A stretch of 64,000 nucleotides of DNA from NCBI RefSeq assembly GCF_014652435.1, contig NZ_BMYU01000002.1:1-64000 (forward strand), in the 5' to 3' direction. This DNA is from Cognatundibacterium squillarum. GTDB taxonomy: Bacteria; Pseudomonadota; Gammaproteobacteria; Burkholderiales; Burkholderiaceae_D. Numbering within the stretch: the first letter of the stretch is position 1; every line of letters begins with the position of its first letter. Positions 33,685 through 43,954 of the stretch are shown here, in pieces. Under the pieces are notes generated by a model. It searched no databases. It had not been told where the DNA came from and worked only from the letters and a program-made list of their open reading frames with translations. A program made the position numbers and the translations under genes.

Positions 33685-34551
33685 ATGCGCTTACCATCAC
33701 TCAGATTACTGGCCGGTTTTGAAGCCGCAGCCCGCCTCGGGCATTTTTCCCGTGCGGCAGAAGAACTGAATCTGTCGCAGTCCGCGATCAGCCATCAGAT
33801 ACAGCAACTGGAGCAGGAACTGGGGCAGCCCTTGTTTCATCGTGTCGGGCGCGGTGTGGAGCTGACGGTGGCCGGACAAGCCTTACTGCGTACCGTCCAG
33901 ACTTCGCTGCATGGTCTGGAAAGCGGTATCCGGCGTATCTCCACCTATCTGGCACCGGGACTCGTAACAGTGGTGTGTCCGGCGGCACCTGCACAGGGCT
34001 GGCTGCAGCCAGCGATGAACCGCATTCAGGAAACACTGACAACGCTGCTGCCGGTGATTTCTGTCGATGAAAGCGCGCGTTTTATTGATGAGCTGGATGT
34101 GGATTTACTGATCAGCGACACACCGCTGCAACAGGCGGATGTGCAGTCGCAAATCCTGTTTCAGGATCAGTGGATATGCGTTACCAGCGCCTGCCATCCG
34201 GTACAGAATGGTCTGACACTGGTTTGTCTGGAGCAAAGTTTTGCTGATCCGATTTGCGGTGATGTGCTGATGCAGGATCTCGGGCAGTTCCGCCGCAGTC
34301 TGATCTGCGATGACGAGCGCATGGTGCTGGAAGTGGTTAAACAAGGGCAGACACTGGCTTTTCTGCCGTTAAGCACGTGCTGGCAGTCATTACAGCAGGG
34401 GGAATTACGCAGATTGCCGGAGCTGCCGGTAAGGCGCGGAAAAACCTGGTGGATTTCCCGCAGACAGGGAATGACGCGTGATCCGCTGGTCATTGGCTTG
34501 CACGATGCGCTTTGTGAAAGTGCGCAAGCCTTAATGTGCAGCGGATTCTGA
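33685..34551 (+). CDS. LysR family transcriptional regulator
   Basis: A 288-residue LysR-type regulator, MRLPSLRLLAGFEAAARLG, with the helix-turn-helix FSRAAEELNLSQSAISHQIQ at residues about 21-40 and the co-inducer domain from about 90. It is divergent from the agmatine deiminase gene, the classical LysR arrangement. The GcvA-like opening (P-S-L-R-L-L-x-x-F-E-A-A) puts it in the GcvA/AmpR-related group. The chorismate mutase gene converges with it on the other side and is a less likely target. Confidence 0.88.
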   Translation: MRLPSLRLLAGFEAAARLGHFSRAAEELNLSQSAISHQIQQLEQELGQPLFHRVGRGVELTVAGQALLRTVQTSLHGLESGIRRISTYLAPGLVTVVCPAAPAQGWLQPAMNRIQETLTTLLPVISVDESARFIDELDVDLLISDTPLQQADVQSQILFQDQWICVTSACHPVQNGLTLVCLEQSFADPICGDVLMQDLGQFRRSLICDDERMVLEVVKQGQTLAFLPLSTCWQSLQQGELRRLPELPVRRGKTWWISRRQGMTRDPLVIGLHDALCESAQALMCSGF

Positions 34552-34561
34552 AGTTCTAATT

Positions 34562-34870
34562 TCAGCTGGCCTGTAAGGCTTGCCAGTGCTGCATTTCTTC
34601 TTTGATGAAATGATGTACCAGATCGGAATACAGCTTTTCAATCAGGTCCGGATGCACTCCATTTTCAGTCGCCCACTGACGGCGTTTTTCCAGCATGGTC
34701 TTAAACCGCTCCGGTGCGCCGACTGCTGTCGGGTCCGTTTTGAAGCGGGCCGCAGCCATCACATACTGGCGGCGGGTACCGATCAGGCGGATCATCGCCT
34801 GATCGATCTGGTCAATTTCGGCGCGGATATCATCGAGGCCGGTGCAGGCTTGTGGCGTCAGGCTGTTCAT
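34562..34870 (-). CDS. AroQ-type chorismate mutase (PchB-like)
   Basis: A 102-residue all-helical protein: LDDIRAEIDQIDQAMIRLIG, RRQYVMAAARFK and a third helix ending HFIKEEMQHW. This is the AroQ class fold, which catalyses chorismate to prephenate. The sequence resembles the PchB type (isochorismate-pyruvate lyase with mutase activity), but without salicylate or siderophore genes nearby a monofunctional chorismate mutase is the safer call. Its relation to the convergent LysR gene is not clear. Prephenate is the oxygen donor for UbiU/UbiV, but no direct link can be read from the sequence. Confidence 0.8.
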   Translation of the reverse strand: MNSLTPQACTGLDDIRAEIDQIDQAMIRLIGTRRQYVMAAARFKTDPTAVGAPERFKTMLEKRRQWATENGVHPDLIEKLYSDLVHHFIKEEMQHWQALQAS

Positions 34871-34938
34871 GATGGCTATTGTTTATTCGATAACCATATA
34901 AGCATAGCGGAGATTTATTGCAAACGGATGTCCTGTGC

Positions 34939-35475
34939 CTAACAACCATAATCCGCTGTGGTTTTTAAGCGCGTTGTTTGTTTTCCGTCATGAATCTCCA
35001 GTGTCAGCCGTTGCGTGGACCAGCAACAGGTGTCCAGCGAACGCCAGCGGCCACGCTGGTCTTTTACGTAGCAACTGGTTGCGGTTGTGCTGGTGGTCAG
35101 GCTGACTTTCAGTTTGCCGCTGACAAAATCCACGCGCTCACTGCCACCCGGTACATCGGTCAGACTCTGAATGCTGCGCACTGCGACCCGCCGTACTTCC
35201 TTCAGGACATGGATTTTGCCTTTGTACTTCAGCACCGGCCCGTCACCACCCCAGGCAAATATCGTGTGTTTGTTGAAATACTTGCAGGGATCACTGCAGT
35301 CCCCGTCCGGATTGCAGGGCATTGCGGATTCTTCAGGTTGCGGATTTACCGGTTCTTCACTGACCGCTATTTCCTCGCTGGTAACGGACTGGCTGTTGAC
35401 AAGCGCTGCTGCCGGGTTTGTCATCAGCAGGAACAGCAGACTCAGTGCTGCAGTCAGTGGTTTCGGACGTTGCAT
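34939..35475 (-). CDS. Exported protein of unknown function downstream of blaR-like genes
   Basis: A 178-residue protein with a signal peptide (ALSLLFLLMTNPAAALVNS). An acidic linker is followed by DGDCSDPCKYFNKHTIFAWG, with two cysteines, and a beta-rich C-terminal part with further cysteines (TSCYVKDQRGRW, DTCCWST, DYGC). The many cysteines suggest disulfides formed in the periplasm. It lies 104 bp downstream of the M56 gene and in the same direction, so it may be the third gene of that regulated unit. No family recognised. Confidence 0.6.
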   Translation of the reverse strand: MQRPKPLTAALSLLFLLMTNPAAALVNSQSVTSEEIAVSEEPVNPQPEESAMPCNPDGDCSDPCKYFNKHTIFAWGGDGPVLKYKGKIHVLKEVRRVAVRSIQSLTDVPGGSERVDFVSGKLKVSLTTSTTATSCYVKDQRGRWRSLDTCCWSTQRLTLEIHDGKQTTRLKTTADYGC

Positions 35476-35579
35476 GTTGCGGCCTTCTCTGCAAAAAAAT
35501 CAGAAGAACATTTTGATGCGGAACCGGAGATTCCGCAACGCCGGCTGGCTCAGATGGCGGAACCGCAACACGCCGGAAA

Positions 35580-36848
35580 TCAGCTGGCCTGCGCCACCAG
35601 AGATTCGATGCGCACATCGTCCGTTTTCGGATCGCTGCTGTGTTCTATCGTCATGGTTTTGTTGAGCGTACTGATCAGTTTCGGTACTTTCACAACTTGC
35701 TTCCCATCTTTATTCACCACCAGGCTGGCTTGTACCTTTCCCGGATTTCCGCTGTCTGGCACTGCGCTGACCTTCATCACAATTTCCCACTGCGATTGCT
35801 TATCTTCAATACGAATGCTGCCCGTATCGCCATCGGCTAGCATGATTTTCGGCTGATAGCGATTGCCATTCAGCACGATAGTATTGCTGATCATATAACG
35901 GACTTTGCCGCTGGCAGGATTCTGCTCAGTCACCGCTTGCGTAACCGGCGCCGTAGTCTGGCTGGCCCAGCTCAGTGCTGCACAGGCGGCAAAACCGGTG
36001 GCGATCAGCATGCTTGCCAGTGGGCGGCGATAACGGTGCTGACGTGCTTGTTGAATACGCATAACTCTCTCCTTCAGTGGGTGGTGGGATTGCCAGGTGC
36101 AGGCCAGTGGCACAGCTTGTCCTTGCAGGGTGGTTTTCAGCATGGTGGCGATGTAAGCAGCGGTGTTTTGCGGATGGCGGCTGACAACAGCTGCATCGCA
36201 AGCGATTTCCTGATCGCTGCGAAACCAGCGTTTCGCCACAGGCATCAGTGGATGAAACCAGAACACCGTATGCAGCAACAGCGCAAGAAAATTCCACCAG
36301 TGATCTCTGTGTTTCAGATGCTGCTGTTCATGCGCCAGTATCAGCGTTTGTTCACTGCTGTTGTAATGCTCAGTGAAATCTGCCGGAACAATAATGCGCG
36401 GACGCAGCAGGCCGGTCAGTGCAGGACTGATCCCTGTCCGATCCGCACACCAGTACGCCTGATGTGCTGTCAGTTTTCCCAGTTGGCGCTGATAGCGGTA
36501 CTGTGCAAATGCCATGAAAGCCAGCGTGCAGATCGCACCGCCACCCCATAGCCATAATACGGCACTGTCACTGAGTGTGATGGATGCAGTGCTCTGGCTG
36601 AGCACGGTTGCAACAGCATCGCTGCCGGAATCTGTCACCGGTTCTGTCATCTGAAATCCGGTGGATTTGTGTGGCAGAAAAACACTGAGCAGCGATAACG
36701 GCAGCAATGCCCAGCAAGCGTAAATGCCGGTTGGCGCGAGAACTGGCCGCAACACGCGTCTGAGTATTGCTACCGTGAACAGCGCAAAAGTCAGCGCAAT
36801 CGTCGCATTGGTCAGCAGCCAGACCGATATGGAAAAACCGGTATTCAT
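35580..36848 (-). CDS. BlaR1-like M56 family membrane metalloprotease
   Basis: A 422-residue protein. Several spans in residues 1-110 and about 280-300 flank a cytoplasmic loop with the zinc motif LAHEQQHLKHRDHWW (HExxH form HEQQH). The remaining 120 residues are a beta-rich exported part. It lacks the penicillin-binding sensor domain (SxxK transpeptidase fold) of true BlaR1/MecR1, so the signal is probably not a beta-lactam. In the family, activated M56 cleaves the BlaI repressor. The gene overlaps blaI by four bases. No beta-lactamase gene lies next to it. Confidence 0.85.
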   Translation of the reverse strand: MNTGFSISVWLLTNATIALTFALFTVAILRRVLRPVLAPTGIYACWALLPLSLLSVFLPHKSTGFQMTEPVTDSGSDAVATVLSQSTASITLSDSAVLWLWGGGAICTLAFMAFAQYRYQRQLGKLTAHQAYWCADRTGISPALTGLLRPRIIVPADFTEHYNSSEQTLILAHEQQHLKHRDHWWNFLALLLHTVFWFHPLMPVAKRWFRSDQEIACDAAVVSRHPQNTAAYIATMLKTTLQGQAVPLACTWQSHHPLKERVMRIQQARQHRYRRPLASMLIATGFAACAALSWASQTTAPVTQAVTEQNPASGKVRYMISNTIVLNGNRYQPKIMLADGDTGSIRIEDKQSQWEIVMKVSAVPDSGNPGKVQASLVVNKDGKQVVKVPKLISTLNKTMTIEHSSDPKTDDVRIESLVAQAS

Positions 36849-37219
36849 TTTTCCAGTTCCTGAATAATTTTTTTAATATCGGCGATGTCCTGTGCCGACA
36901 AATTCTGTTGCTGACTGAAATGCGCAACCAGCGGTGCCAGCCGTCCCTGAAATAAACGATTCAGGAATCCCTGACTTTCCTGCTGCAGCCAGACTTCTTT
37001 TTGCAGCACCGGGCTGTATAAAAAATACCGGCTTTGCTTATCTGCGCGAATCGCACCTTTGTTCAGCAAACGGTTCAGCAGGGTTTTGACAGTCGATACC
37101 TGCCATTGCTGTTGTTCACACAGAGCCTGACAAATCTCTTCCGCGCTGCGCGGATGGCTTTCCCACAGCAATTGCATAATCAGCGCTTCCGCTTCGCTGA
37201 TGCTGGTGTGATCGGTCAT
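36845..37219 (-). CDS. BlaI/MecI family repressor
   Basis: A 124-residue repressor with winged helix MQLLWESHPRSAEEICQALC, VSTVKTLLNRLLNKGAIRAD and the RYFLYSPVL stretch, followed by a C-terminal dimerisation helix with the region cleaved by M56 partners. Twin TACA-N2-TGTA palindromes lie 20-50 bp upstream, the accepted BlaI binding pattern, so autoregulation is very likely. It is translationally coupled to the M56 gene by overlap. Confidence 0.9.
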   Translation of the reverse strand: MTDHTSISEAEALIMQLLWESHPRSAEEICQALCEQQQWQVSTVKTLLNRLLNKGAIRADKQSRYFLYSPVLQKEVWLQQESQGFLNRLFQGRLAPLVAHFSQQQNLSAQDIADIKKIIQELEK

Positions 37220-37239
37220 GCGGATACTCCTTCAGTGCA

Positions 37240-37268
37240 TTTACATATGTAAACGATTACACGTGTAA
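37240..37268. promoter_or_regulatory. Paired BlaI operators
   Basis: TTTACATATGTAAA (37240-37253) and TTACACGTGTAA (37257-37268) are two perfect palindromes, centres 16 bp apart, both with the TACA-N2-TGTA pattern of BlaI/MecI operators. Confidence 0.82.
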
Positions 37269-37451
37269 ATGTTGAAGTCAACCAAAATTTCTGTCGTTGT
37301 TGTTTTGCATGCCCGGTGCCGGACATTGTTACCTGCAGAACTACAGGGCTTTCGCAGATTTGATCGACACGCCGTGACGGATCAGCCCTGAGATTGCCAC
37401 AACAACTTCCATGGCAAGCTGAACTGCCGGAAATACCCCCGAAATCACCCC

Positions 37452-37535
37452 AAATGCGGATTTCAGCATGGCAATCGCCCGGACGTCGGCAGAAAGTCCG
37501 GGCTTGCGGAAATACCTGATGCGGAGTTCTGCACA
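37452..37535 (+). repeat. 84-bp dispersed intergenic element, copy 4
   Basis: Begins AAATGCGGATTTCAGCATGG, holds GTCGGCAGAAAGTCCGG in the centre and ends GATGCGGAGTTCTGCACA. It lies 17 bp before the stop codon of the minus-strand M66-type peptidase gene. Confidence 0.84.
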
Positions 37536-37551
37536 GGCTTTGGTGTGTGGA

Positions 37552-39483
37552 TCAGTAGTTTTCGCTGATCAGTACGCTGGCATTGCGAACCTGTGTCGCG
37601 CTCATTGACCAGACTTTCGGGGTATCCAGCAAGGCCAGCTGTACCACTTTGCTGTTCGCCGGTGCGGGGACATTTATTGCCCACATCTGGAAACTCTTAC
37701 GGTTAGTCGGATCGCTGATGCCGGTCTCAAAGGTTTCCGGTGCTGACATTTTGCGGAAGCCGCCTTTCAGCACGCGGTATTGCTGGCTGCCATCGGAAAA
37801 GCTGACACGCAGTGTGTAATCGCAGCCGGAGATATGGCAGTACCAGGTGTAAGGCGGGGTCTGACCATTCAGGTTATACGGATAAATTTTTGCGAGTTGC
37901 ACCGGATCCGTTGGGTCTATCGTTTCAATGGCATTGCTCACCGCAATCACCGGCGGATAAAAGCGCGAAGCGCCCGGCGTGCCGGCATAACTATAGGTCA
38001 GCGCGATTTGCGCTAACGGCGTTTGCAGTAATACCGGCAGATTGTTGTTGAGCTGGTATGCGCCGGATTGCTCCGTTTTTGGCGTGTACGGCAGCCATTT
38101 CTGCGCGCTGTTATCCCATACTGAAAACTTCGTCGGGGATTGCGTATCGATTCTGACACGCTGGCTGATCCAGCGCTGCATACGCGCAGCGTTAAAATCA
38201 GAAAACACCGGAAAACTGAATGCCGGGTCGCTGCCACCATCGGCGTTATCCATCGGATCCAGCCGGTAGCAGCGCTGATTCGCATCCAGCGGGTAATTAT
38301 TCTTTACACAGTTAACAAATGCCGCTGCCGTTTTTGGCATCAGCGGACTGCGGAATTGTCTGAGCGCTGCATTGTATGCCCATACAGAACCCTGCAGAGA
38401 ACCGCGCAGATACGGGAAGCTGGCCGGTGTAGCAGAGGATTCCGGTGAGGAATGTCCCAGCCCCAGTCCGTGACCGCCTTCATGGCTGAAAAAGCCGAAA
38501 TTGTTTGCGCCGGTGCCGACGCCACTACCGGTCAGGCTGACGCCATTGCCTATCCATGCCAGTTTATTGGTACCGGTTTTACTGTAGTCTGCCGCAATCA
38601 CGGAGGCATAACTCAGCTTATTCAGCGCCGCATCGCCGCTGGCCTGGTGGATCTGATACAGGGTGTCATTGATCACGCTGACCAGAAAGCCGGTGTCCGG
38701 AATATCGCTTTTGGAGCGGGCTGCATACGCAGGATTACCGGCATTCGGCGGGATCACCAGAAAATCGCTCTGGAACACGCCGAACGGATGGTTGCTGAAT
38801 GCAGTCCGCGACGCCGGAAAATTCGCTGCGCCTTCTTTTTGCACAGCTTCGCTCATGTTCAGCAAACGCTCTTTCGCGAAGTTCAGACCGGTATTCGCTT
38901 CGGTTGCGCCAAACAGAATAAACGGCAGAATCTGTACCTGCAGATCGGTGTCCGGCCCGACCGCAACAGTTTGATCCAGACTGACAGCCTGATTCGCCGC
39001 CACAAAACGCACTTGCATGCCGGGAACCACCATCGCCGCCGGAATCGTCGCAGACCAGGTATCACTGGCATACGGCTGATCTGCGCCTTCGCTTGGCGGC
39101 AGTTGCAGCGGCGGATCTAAGGGAATTTTCCCGAGTAATTGCTGACCGCTGCGGATCTCTGCAACCGGTGCGCTGACATTATTCTGCGCAAAGCGCACCA
39201 GCAACAGGGTATCGCGCTGTCCGGCCAGCACCATCGCCGGGGCATCTTTGGTTTGCCATTGCAGACCGGATGGCGGTATCACATGGGTTTGCGCCAGTTC
39301 CAGCTTGCTGATGCCCAGCGTACTCTGAGCCGACTGACTGGTATTGTTGTTGCCTGTGCTGTCCGTCGCGCTGCTACCGCCACCGCCACAGGCAGTCAGC
39401 ATCGCAGCCATGGCAAACGCAGTCAGTAAAGAGGCCGGACGATTGGTATCTGCAAAAACAGACCAGTCAGAAAGTGGTTTCAT
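37552..39483 (-). CDS. M66-type (StcE-like) zinc metalloprotease lipoprotein
   Basis: A 643-residue surface protein. A signal sequence ends in a lipobox (AAMLTACGGGG) with a Gly/Ser/Asn linker. The catalytic site is SHEGGHGLGLGHSS (residues about 335-348), an extended HExxHxxGxxH motif, in a segment typical of the M66/ToxR-regulated lipoprotein family. N-terminal beta domains (residues about 50-190) and a C-terminal beta region follow the family plan. StcE in E. coli is a mucinase; here the substrate is unknown. No secretion genes lie beside it. Confidence 0.8.
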   Translation of the reverse strand: MKPLSDWSVFADTNRPASLLTAFAMAAMLTACGGGGSSATDSTGNNNTSQSAQSTLGISKLELAQTHVIPPSGLQWQTKDAPAMVLAGQRDTLLLVRFAQNNVSAPVAEIRSGQQLLGKIPLDPPLQLPPSEGADQPYASDTWSATIPAAMVVPGMQVRFVAANQAVSLDQTVAVGPDTDLQVQILPFILFGATEANTGLNFAKERLLNMSEAVQKEGAANFPASRTAFSNHPFGVFQSDFLVIPPNAGNPAYAARSKSDIPDTGFLVSVINDTLYQIHQASGDAALNKLSYASVIAADYSKTGTNKLAWIGNGVSLTGSGVGTGANNFGFFSHEGGHGLGLGHSSPESSATPASFPYLRGSLQGSVWAYNAALRQFRSPLMPKTAAAFVNCVKNNYPLDANQRCYRLDPMDNADGGSDPAFSFPVFSDFNAARMQRWISQRVRIDTQSPTKFSVWDNSAQKWLPYTPKTEQSGAYQLNNNLPVLLQTPLAQIALTYSYAGTPGASRFYPPVIAVSNAIETIDPTDPVQLAKIYPYNLNGQTPPYTWYCHISGCDYTLRVSFSDGSQQYRVLKGGFRKMSAPETFETGISDPTNRKSFQMWAINVPAPANSKVVQLALLDTPKVWSMSATQVRNASVLISENY

Positions 39484-39724
39484 GGTGATATCCCGAATTC
39501 AAGCATGTCGGGATCATAAAAACAGAAACGCTGCGCTGATATTGTCCTTTAGGGCAAAGTGTTGCGCACAGACAGGATGCCGGTTTTCACATGTGTATTT
39601 GCGAGAAGGCTGTGCTGGTGTGTATTCAGGCTCAGAATCCGCATTGAATCTGCGCTGACGTCAGTATTTCGCGTTTCGCATCTGATGAAGTTCGCGTATT
39701 AAAAATGCGTTCTACAATACCCGC

Positions 39725-39755
39725 TTGACTTAGAGTGCACTCCAACTTCTAGACT
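39725..39755 (+). promoter_or_regulatory. MerR-type promoter with 19-bp spacer and dyad
   Basis: TTGACT (39725-39730), a 19-bp spacer and TAGACT (39750-39755), just before the MerR gene. The over-long spacer contains the dyad GAGTGCACTC. That geometry is the mark of MerR-family activation by promoter twisting. Confidence 0.78.
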
Positions 39756-39762
39756 GCCTGCC

Positions 39763-40146
39763 ATGACACACTTTCTGACCATACGGGAAACGGCTGCCCT
39801 GACCGGACTCAGCACGCATACGCTGCGGTATTACGAGCGTATCGGCTTGCTCGATCCGGTCGGGCGGCGCGACAACAGCCATCGCTTGTTCAGCCAGCAG
39901 GATCTGGCGTGGATACAGTTTTTGCTGAAGCTGAAAGCAACCGGTTTGCCGGTGCGCGAGATGCTGCGCTACGCGGAATTGCGGCGCGCCGGTAATACCG
40001 TGGAAAGTATGTCTGCCCGCCGAGCCTTGCTGGAACAGCATACGCAGGAAGTGCAGCAAAACATCGCTGCACTGCAGGATAATCTGCGTGTTTTACAAGC
40101 CAAACTGGTGATGTACGACGGGATGTTGCAACAGGCAGCAGCTTAG
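39763..40146 (+). CDS. MerR family transcriptional regulator
   Basis: A 127-residue MerR protein. The winged helix is LTIRETAALTGLSTHTLRYY, then ERIGLLDPVGRRDNSHRLFS. A dimerisation coiled coil lies at residues about 75-120. No metal-binding cysteine set is present, so it belongs to the group that senses organic or redox signals (YhdM/AdhR-like). It precedes the aldo/keto reductase gene by 69 bp, and both are probably read from the 19-bp-spacer promoter. Confidence 0.88.
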   Translation: MTHFLTIRETAALTGLSTHTLRYYERIGLLDPVGRRDNSHRLFSQQDLAWIQFLLKLKATGLPVREMLRYAELRRAGNTVESMSARRALLEQHTQEVQQNIAALQDNLRVLQAKLVMYDGMLQQAAA

Positions 40147-40215
40147 TTCCTGTCCGCTCCGGAGCAGACCGCGGGGCGGGAGACGTTTTATAACTTCATT
40201 TAACGGACATCCATC

Positions 40216-41265
<1,050 letters not shown>

Positions 41266-41292
41266 CGTTGTCAGCAGAGATGCCCCGGCAGA

Positions 41293-42243
41293 TTAATCGC
41301 CATACTGATTCAGTTTCGCATGCAGTGAGGGTGGAATTCCGAACCGTTCCGTAAATGCAGTGCGGAACGCGGCTTCAGAAGAAAATCCGGATTTGCCGGT
41401 CACAGTTTTAACCGAGTGGCCGGCTTCCAGCAATCGTTTTGCCCATTCCATTTTGCGTTCCTCGAGATATCTGGCGGGTGTTATCTGCATTGCCGCTGTG
41501 AACTTGCGGTGAAATGTGCGCGTTGACATACCGGCGACCTCTGCTAAATCTTCCACCAGAATGCGTTCGCCCAGATGGTTTTCGATCCAGTCTATCAGCG
41601 TACCAAAGCACTGATTGCCCGCTTGCTGTGCTTCCAGAAATGAACTGAACTGAGACTGATGGCCGGGACGCCGTGCATACATCACCAGATGTCTCGCTAC
41701 TCTTGCAGCCAGTGCGCCGCCCAGATCCGCTTCTGCCATCGCCATTGCCATATCGATACCGGTGGAGACCCCGGCAGACGTCCACATTCTGCCATCAACC
41801 ACATAGAGCAAATCCGGTGAGGTATCCGCTTGCGGATACAGGGTACTCAGCTGCCCTGTCGCCAGCCAGTGCGTACTGACCCGTTTTCCGGTCAGTAATC
41901 CTGCGGCACCGAGAATAAAGGTGCCGCTGCAGATGGAACCGTAACGCTCTGCCTGCTGCGCGGCATCACACATCAGATCCAGTATGGCGCGGTGACGCAT
42001 TGCGCGGCGTAACACGTCAGCCCCTGCCCCTGTCACCAGCACCGTATCGTGCTGCGTCAGTTGCAATTCACTGCAGGTCTGCGATCCGACAGGCACGCCA
42101 GCACTGCAGGACACGGCACCACCTTCAGGCGATGCGGTCACGATCTGATAGCGGCCGCCGCCGGCCAGTTCGTCTGCTTTGGTGAAGACCGACATTGGCC
42201 CAGCCAGATCCAGCAGTTCAAAGCCTTCGTAAATCACAAACAC
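41293..42243 (-). CDS. GlxA-type AraC regulator with DJ-1/PfpI domain
   Basis: A 316-residue regulator. Residues 1-185 are a DJ-1/PfpI-like domain (EGFELLDLAGPMSVFTKADE, then SICSGTFILGAAGLLTGKRV). Residues about 210-316 are the AraC DNA-binding domain (GMSTRTFHRKFTAAM, VKTVTGKSGFSSEAAFRTAF). The start used here is a GTG. The in-frame codons just before it (PLRRI) look like the family N terminus, so the true start may lie slightly upstream at a non-standard codon. Relatives control amine and choline catabolism. Target unknown. Confidence 0.85.
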   Translation of the reverse strand: MFVIYEGFELLDLAGPMSVFTKADELAGGGRYQIVTASPEGGAVSCSAGVPVGSQTCSELQLTQHDTVLVTGAGADVLRRAMRHRAILDLMCDAAQQAERYGSICSGTFILGAAGLLTGKRVSTHWLATGQLSTLYPQADTSPDLLYVVDGRMWTSAGVSTGIDMAMAMAEADLGGALAARVARHLVMYARRPGHQSQFSSFLEAQQAGNQCFGTLIDWIENHLGERILVEDLAEVAGMSTRTFHRKFTAAMQITPARYLEERKMEWAKRLLEAGHSVKTVTGKSGFSSEAAFRTAFTERFGIPPSLHAKLNQYGD

Positions 42244-42385
42244 AATGCGGCGTAACGGTGCAGGGTTAATGGTGCAGATAATTTGGCAGAAAACAGTCTG
42301 ATATTGTCATTTACGCCAACAAACCGCAAGCCATAAGATATTTTCACTGTGAACGCAGCAGTTCTTTCAGAGAGAGGAATCAAAT

Positions 42386-43147
42386 ATGCTTACAAATCAG
42401 GGAATCGGCACCATCAGCTGGCTGGAGCGAACCGGTGGGAAGCTGGCATGGTGGGATCGTTTGCATATGGTGTATCAGGGTGTGCAGGCGCAATCTGCCG
42501 CCAGACGGCGATCCCTGCATCAGCAACATATACAGATGCGTGAATTCAGTGAGCTGATGCCTCCGGATACCGCAGTCACCCGCGAAGCATTCGCCCTGTG
42601 TCAGGAAATCAGCCCGCCGTTTTTACTGAATCACTGTCTGCGGTCATATTTCTGGGCGCGCTTATTGGATAACGATTGCCGTCCATTTGACGATGAAGCG
42701 ATGTTTACTGCCTGCTTATTACATGATGCAGGATTGTGTGATCATCCTTCTATACCCGCACATGATGCGGCGTGCTTTACCCTGGCGGGTGCTAAAGCGG
42801 CACAGGTGATCGCGTTGCGCCATGGTTGGTCAGATCGCCGGGCAGAGCTCGCTGCACAGGCGATTACATTGCATCTGAATATTCACCTTGATAACAGTCA
42901 TGGCAAGGAAGCACAAATGCTGCGCAATGGTTCCGGTGCCGATGTTGCAGGACTGGGCCTGCATGTCCTGGACCCGGAACAGATTCATGAACTGGTAAAG
43001 CGTTTTCCGCGTCTGGATATGAGCCGGCAAATGGCAGCATTGCTGAAACAGCATACGCAGCATGGCCACTGCTGCAGAACTGGATTTTTACTGCAGCGCT
43101 TCTCGTTCGAAGAGCGCATACGGAAAAACCGGTATTTCAGTGAATAG
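42386..43147 (+). CDS. HD-domain metal-dependent hydrolase-like protein
   Basis: A 253-residue protein with an HD domain: HCLRSYFWARLLDND for the first His, then ACLLHDAGLCDHPS (the HD pair), and a later GLGLHVLDPEQIHELVKRFP with the last Asp. This is the cyanamide-hydratase-like branch (first His near residue 76). Proteins of this branch act as small-molecule hydratases, phosphohydrolases or regulators. The gene is divergent from the GlxA-type regulator, about 140 bp away, which might control it. Confidence 0.78.
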   Translation: MLTNQGIGTISWLERTGGKLAWWDRLHMVYQGVQAQSAARRRSLHQQHIQMREFSELMPPDTAVTREAFALCQEISPPFLLNHCLRSYFWARLLDNDCRPFDDEAMFTACLLHDAGLCDHPSIPAHDAACFTLAGAKAAQVIALRHGWSDRRAELAAQAITLHLNIHLDNSHGKEAQMLRNGSGADVAGLGLHVLDPEQIHELVKRFPRLDMSRQMAALLKQHTQHGHCCRTGFLLQRFSFEERIRKNRYFSE

Positions 43148-43191
43148 ACGGCAGTCCCGGATGTGTCTGACAAGGCGCGACATCCTTTTGA

Positions 43192-43836
43192 TCAGGTAGC
43201 ATGGCCTGACAAAATATAACCGCGCACCGCACGCAGGACACGCCGCTCCAGCGCTGCGGCGTCGGTTTCGCCGGCCAGACCGGCGCTGTCTATCATGCCA
43301 CGGCTGAGTGCAATCAGATCCTGTGCGGCGATGGTCGCGTCCGGCGTGCCGTGTGTGAGCAGTAAATCCTGCACGGCCTGTTGCAGCGCCTGATTCAGCG
43401 CATTCGTTTCCTGATCCAAAGGCAGCATCAGTTCGGCGTATTCCAGATGCCGCATCAGTTGCGGTCGTTGTAACTGATGAGTGACGGCAGCACGGATCAG
43501 TGCCTGCAATTGTGTTTCCAGCAAGCCGCTTTGGGCGCAGACTTGCTGTACCGATGCCAGCAGGTCACTGCGCGCATCACGGATTAACGCGGCCAGCAAG
43601 GCTTCCTTTCCCGGAAAATACTGATACAGGCTGCCGATGCTGACACCGGCACGCTGCGCAACCAGATTGGTATTGAAACCTGCCAGCCCATGCTGTTCCA
43701 GAATGCGAGCAGCGGCCTCCAGCATTACGCTGACCGTAGCGGCAGAACGGCGTTGCAGCGGACGTTTACGTGCGTGCAGACGGCTATTTGCAGTAGCCGG
43801 TTGCTTCATTTCCGCGGACATAGAATGCGAGTACAA
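43192..43836 (-). CDS. TetR/AcrR family repressor
   Basis: A 214-residue TetR protein. The helix-turn-helix runs LEAAARILEQHGLAGFNTNL, then AQRAGVSIGSLYQYFPGKEA at residues about 35-80; a basic N-terminal arm (ARKRPLQRRSA) precedes it. The C-terminal domain is helical and of the common broad type. It is convergent with the HD-domain gene, and its upstream side is the mobile-element scar, so any divergent target may have been lost. Ligand unknown. Confidence 0.87.
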   Translation of the reverse strand: MYSHSMSAEMKQPATANSRLHARKRPLQRRSAATVSVMLEAAARILEQHGLAGFNTNLVAQRAGVSIGSLYQYFPGKEALLAALIRDARSDLLASVQQVCAQSGLLETQLQALIRAAVTHQLQRPQLMRHLEYAELMLPLDQETNALNQALQQAVQDLLLTHGTPDATIAAQDLIALSRGMIDSAGLAGETDAAALERRVLRAVRGYILSGHAT

Positions 43837-43954
43837 AATATGCTGCGGCGTTGAGTGTCTTGCAGATGGCTGACTGCCGCCGTTATCTCAAACAAACCGT
43901 GATGGTGTATTCAGATTAGGTGGGAGTCAATTCAGCAGCTATGATCGGCAGGGA

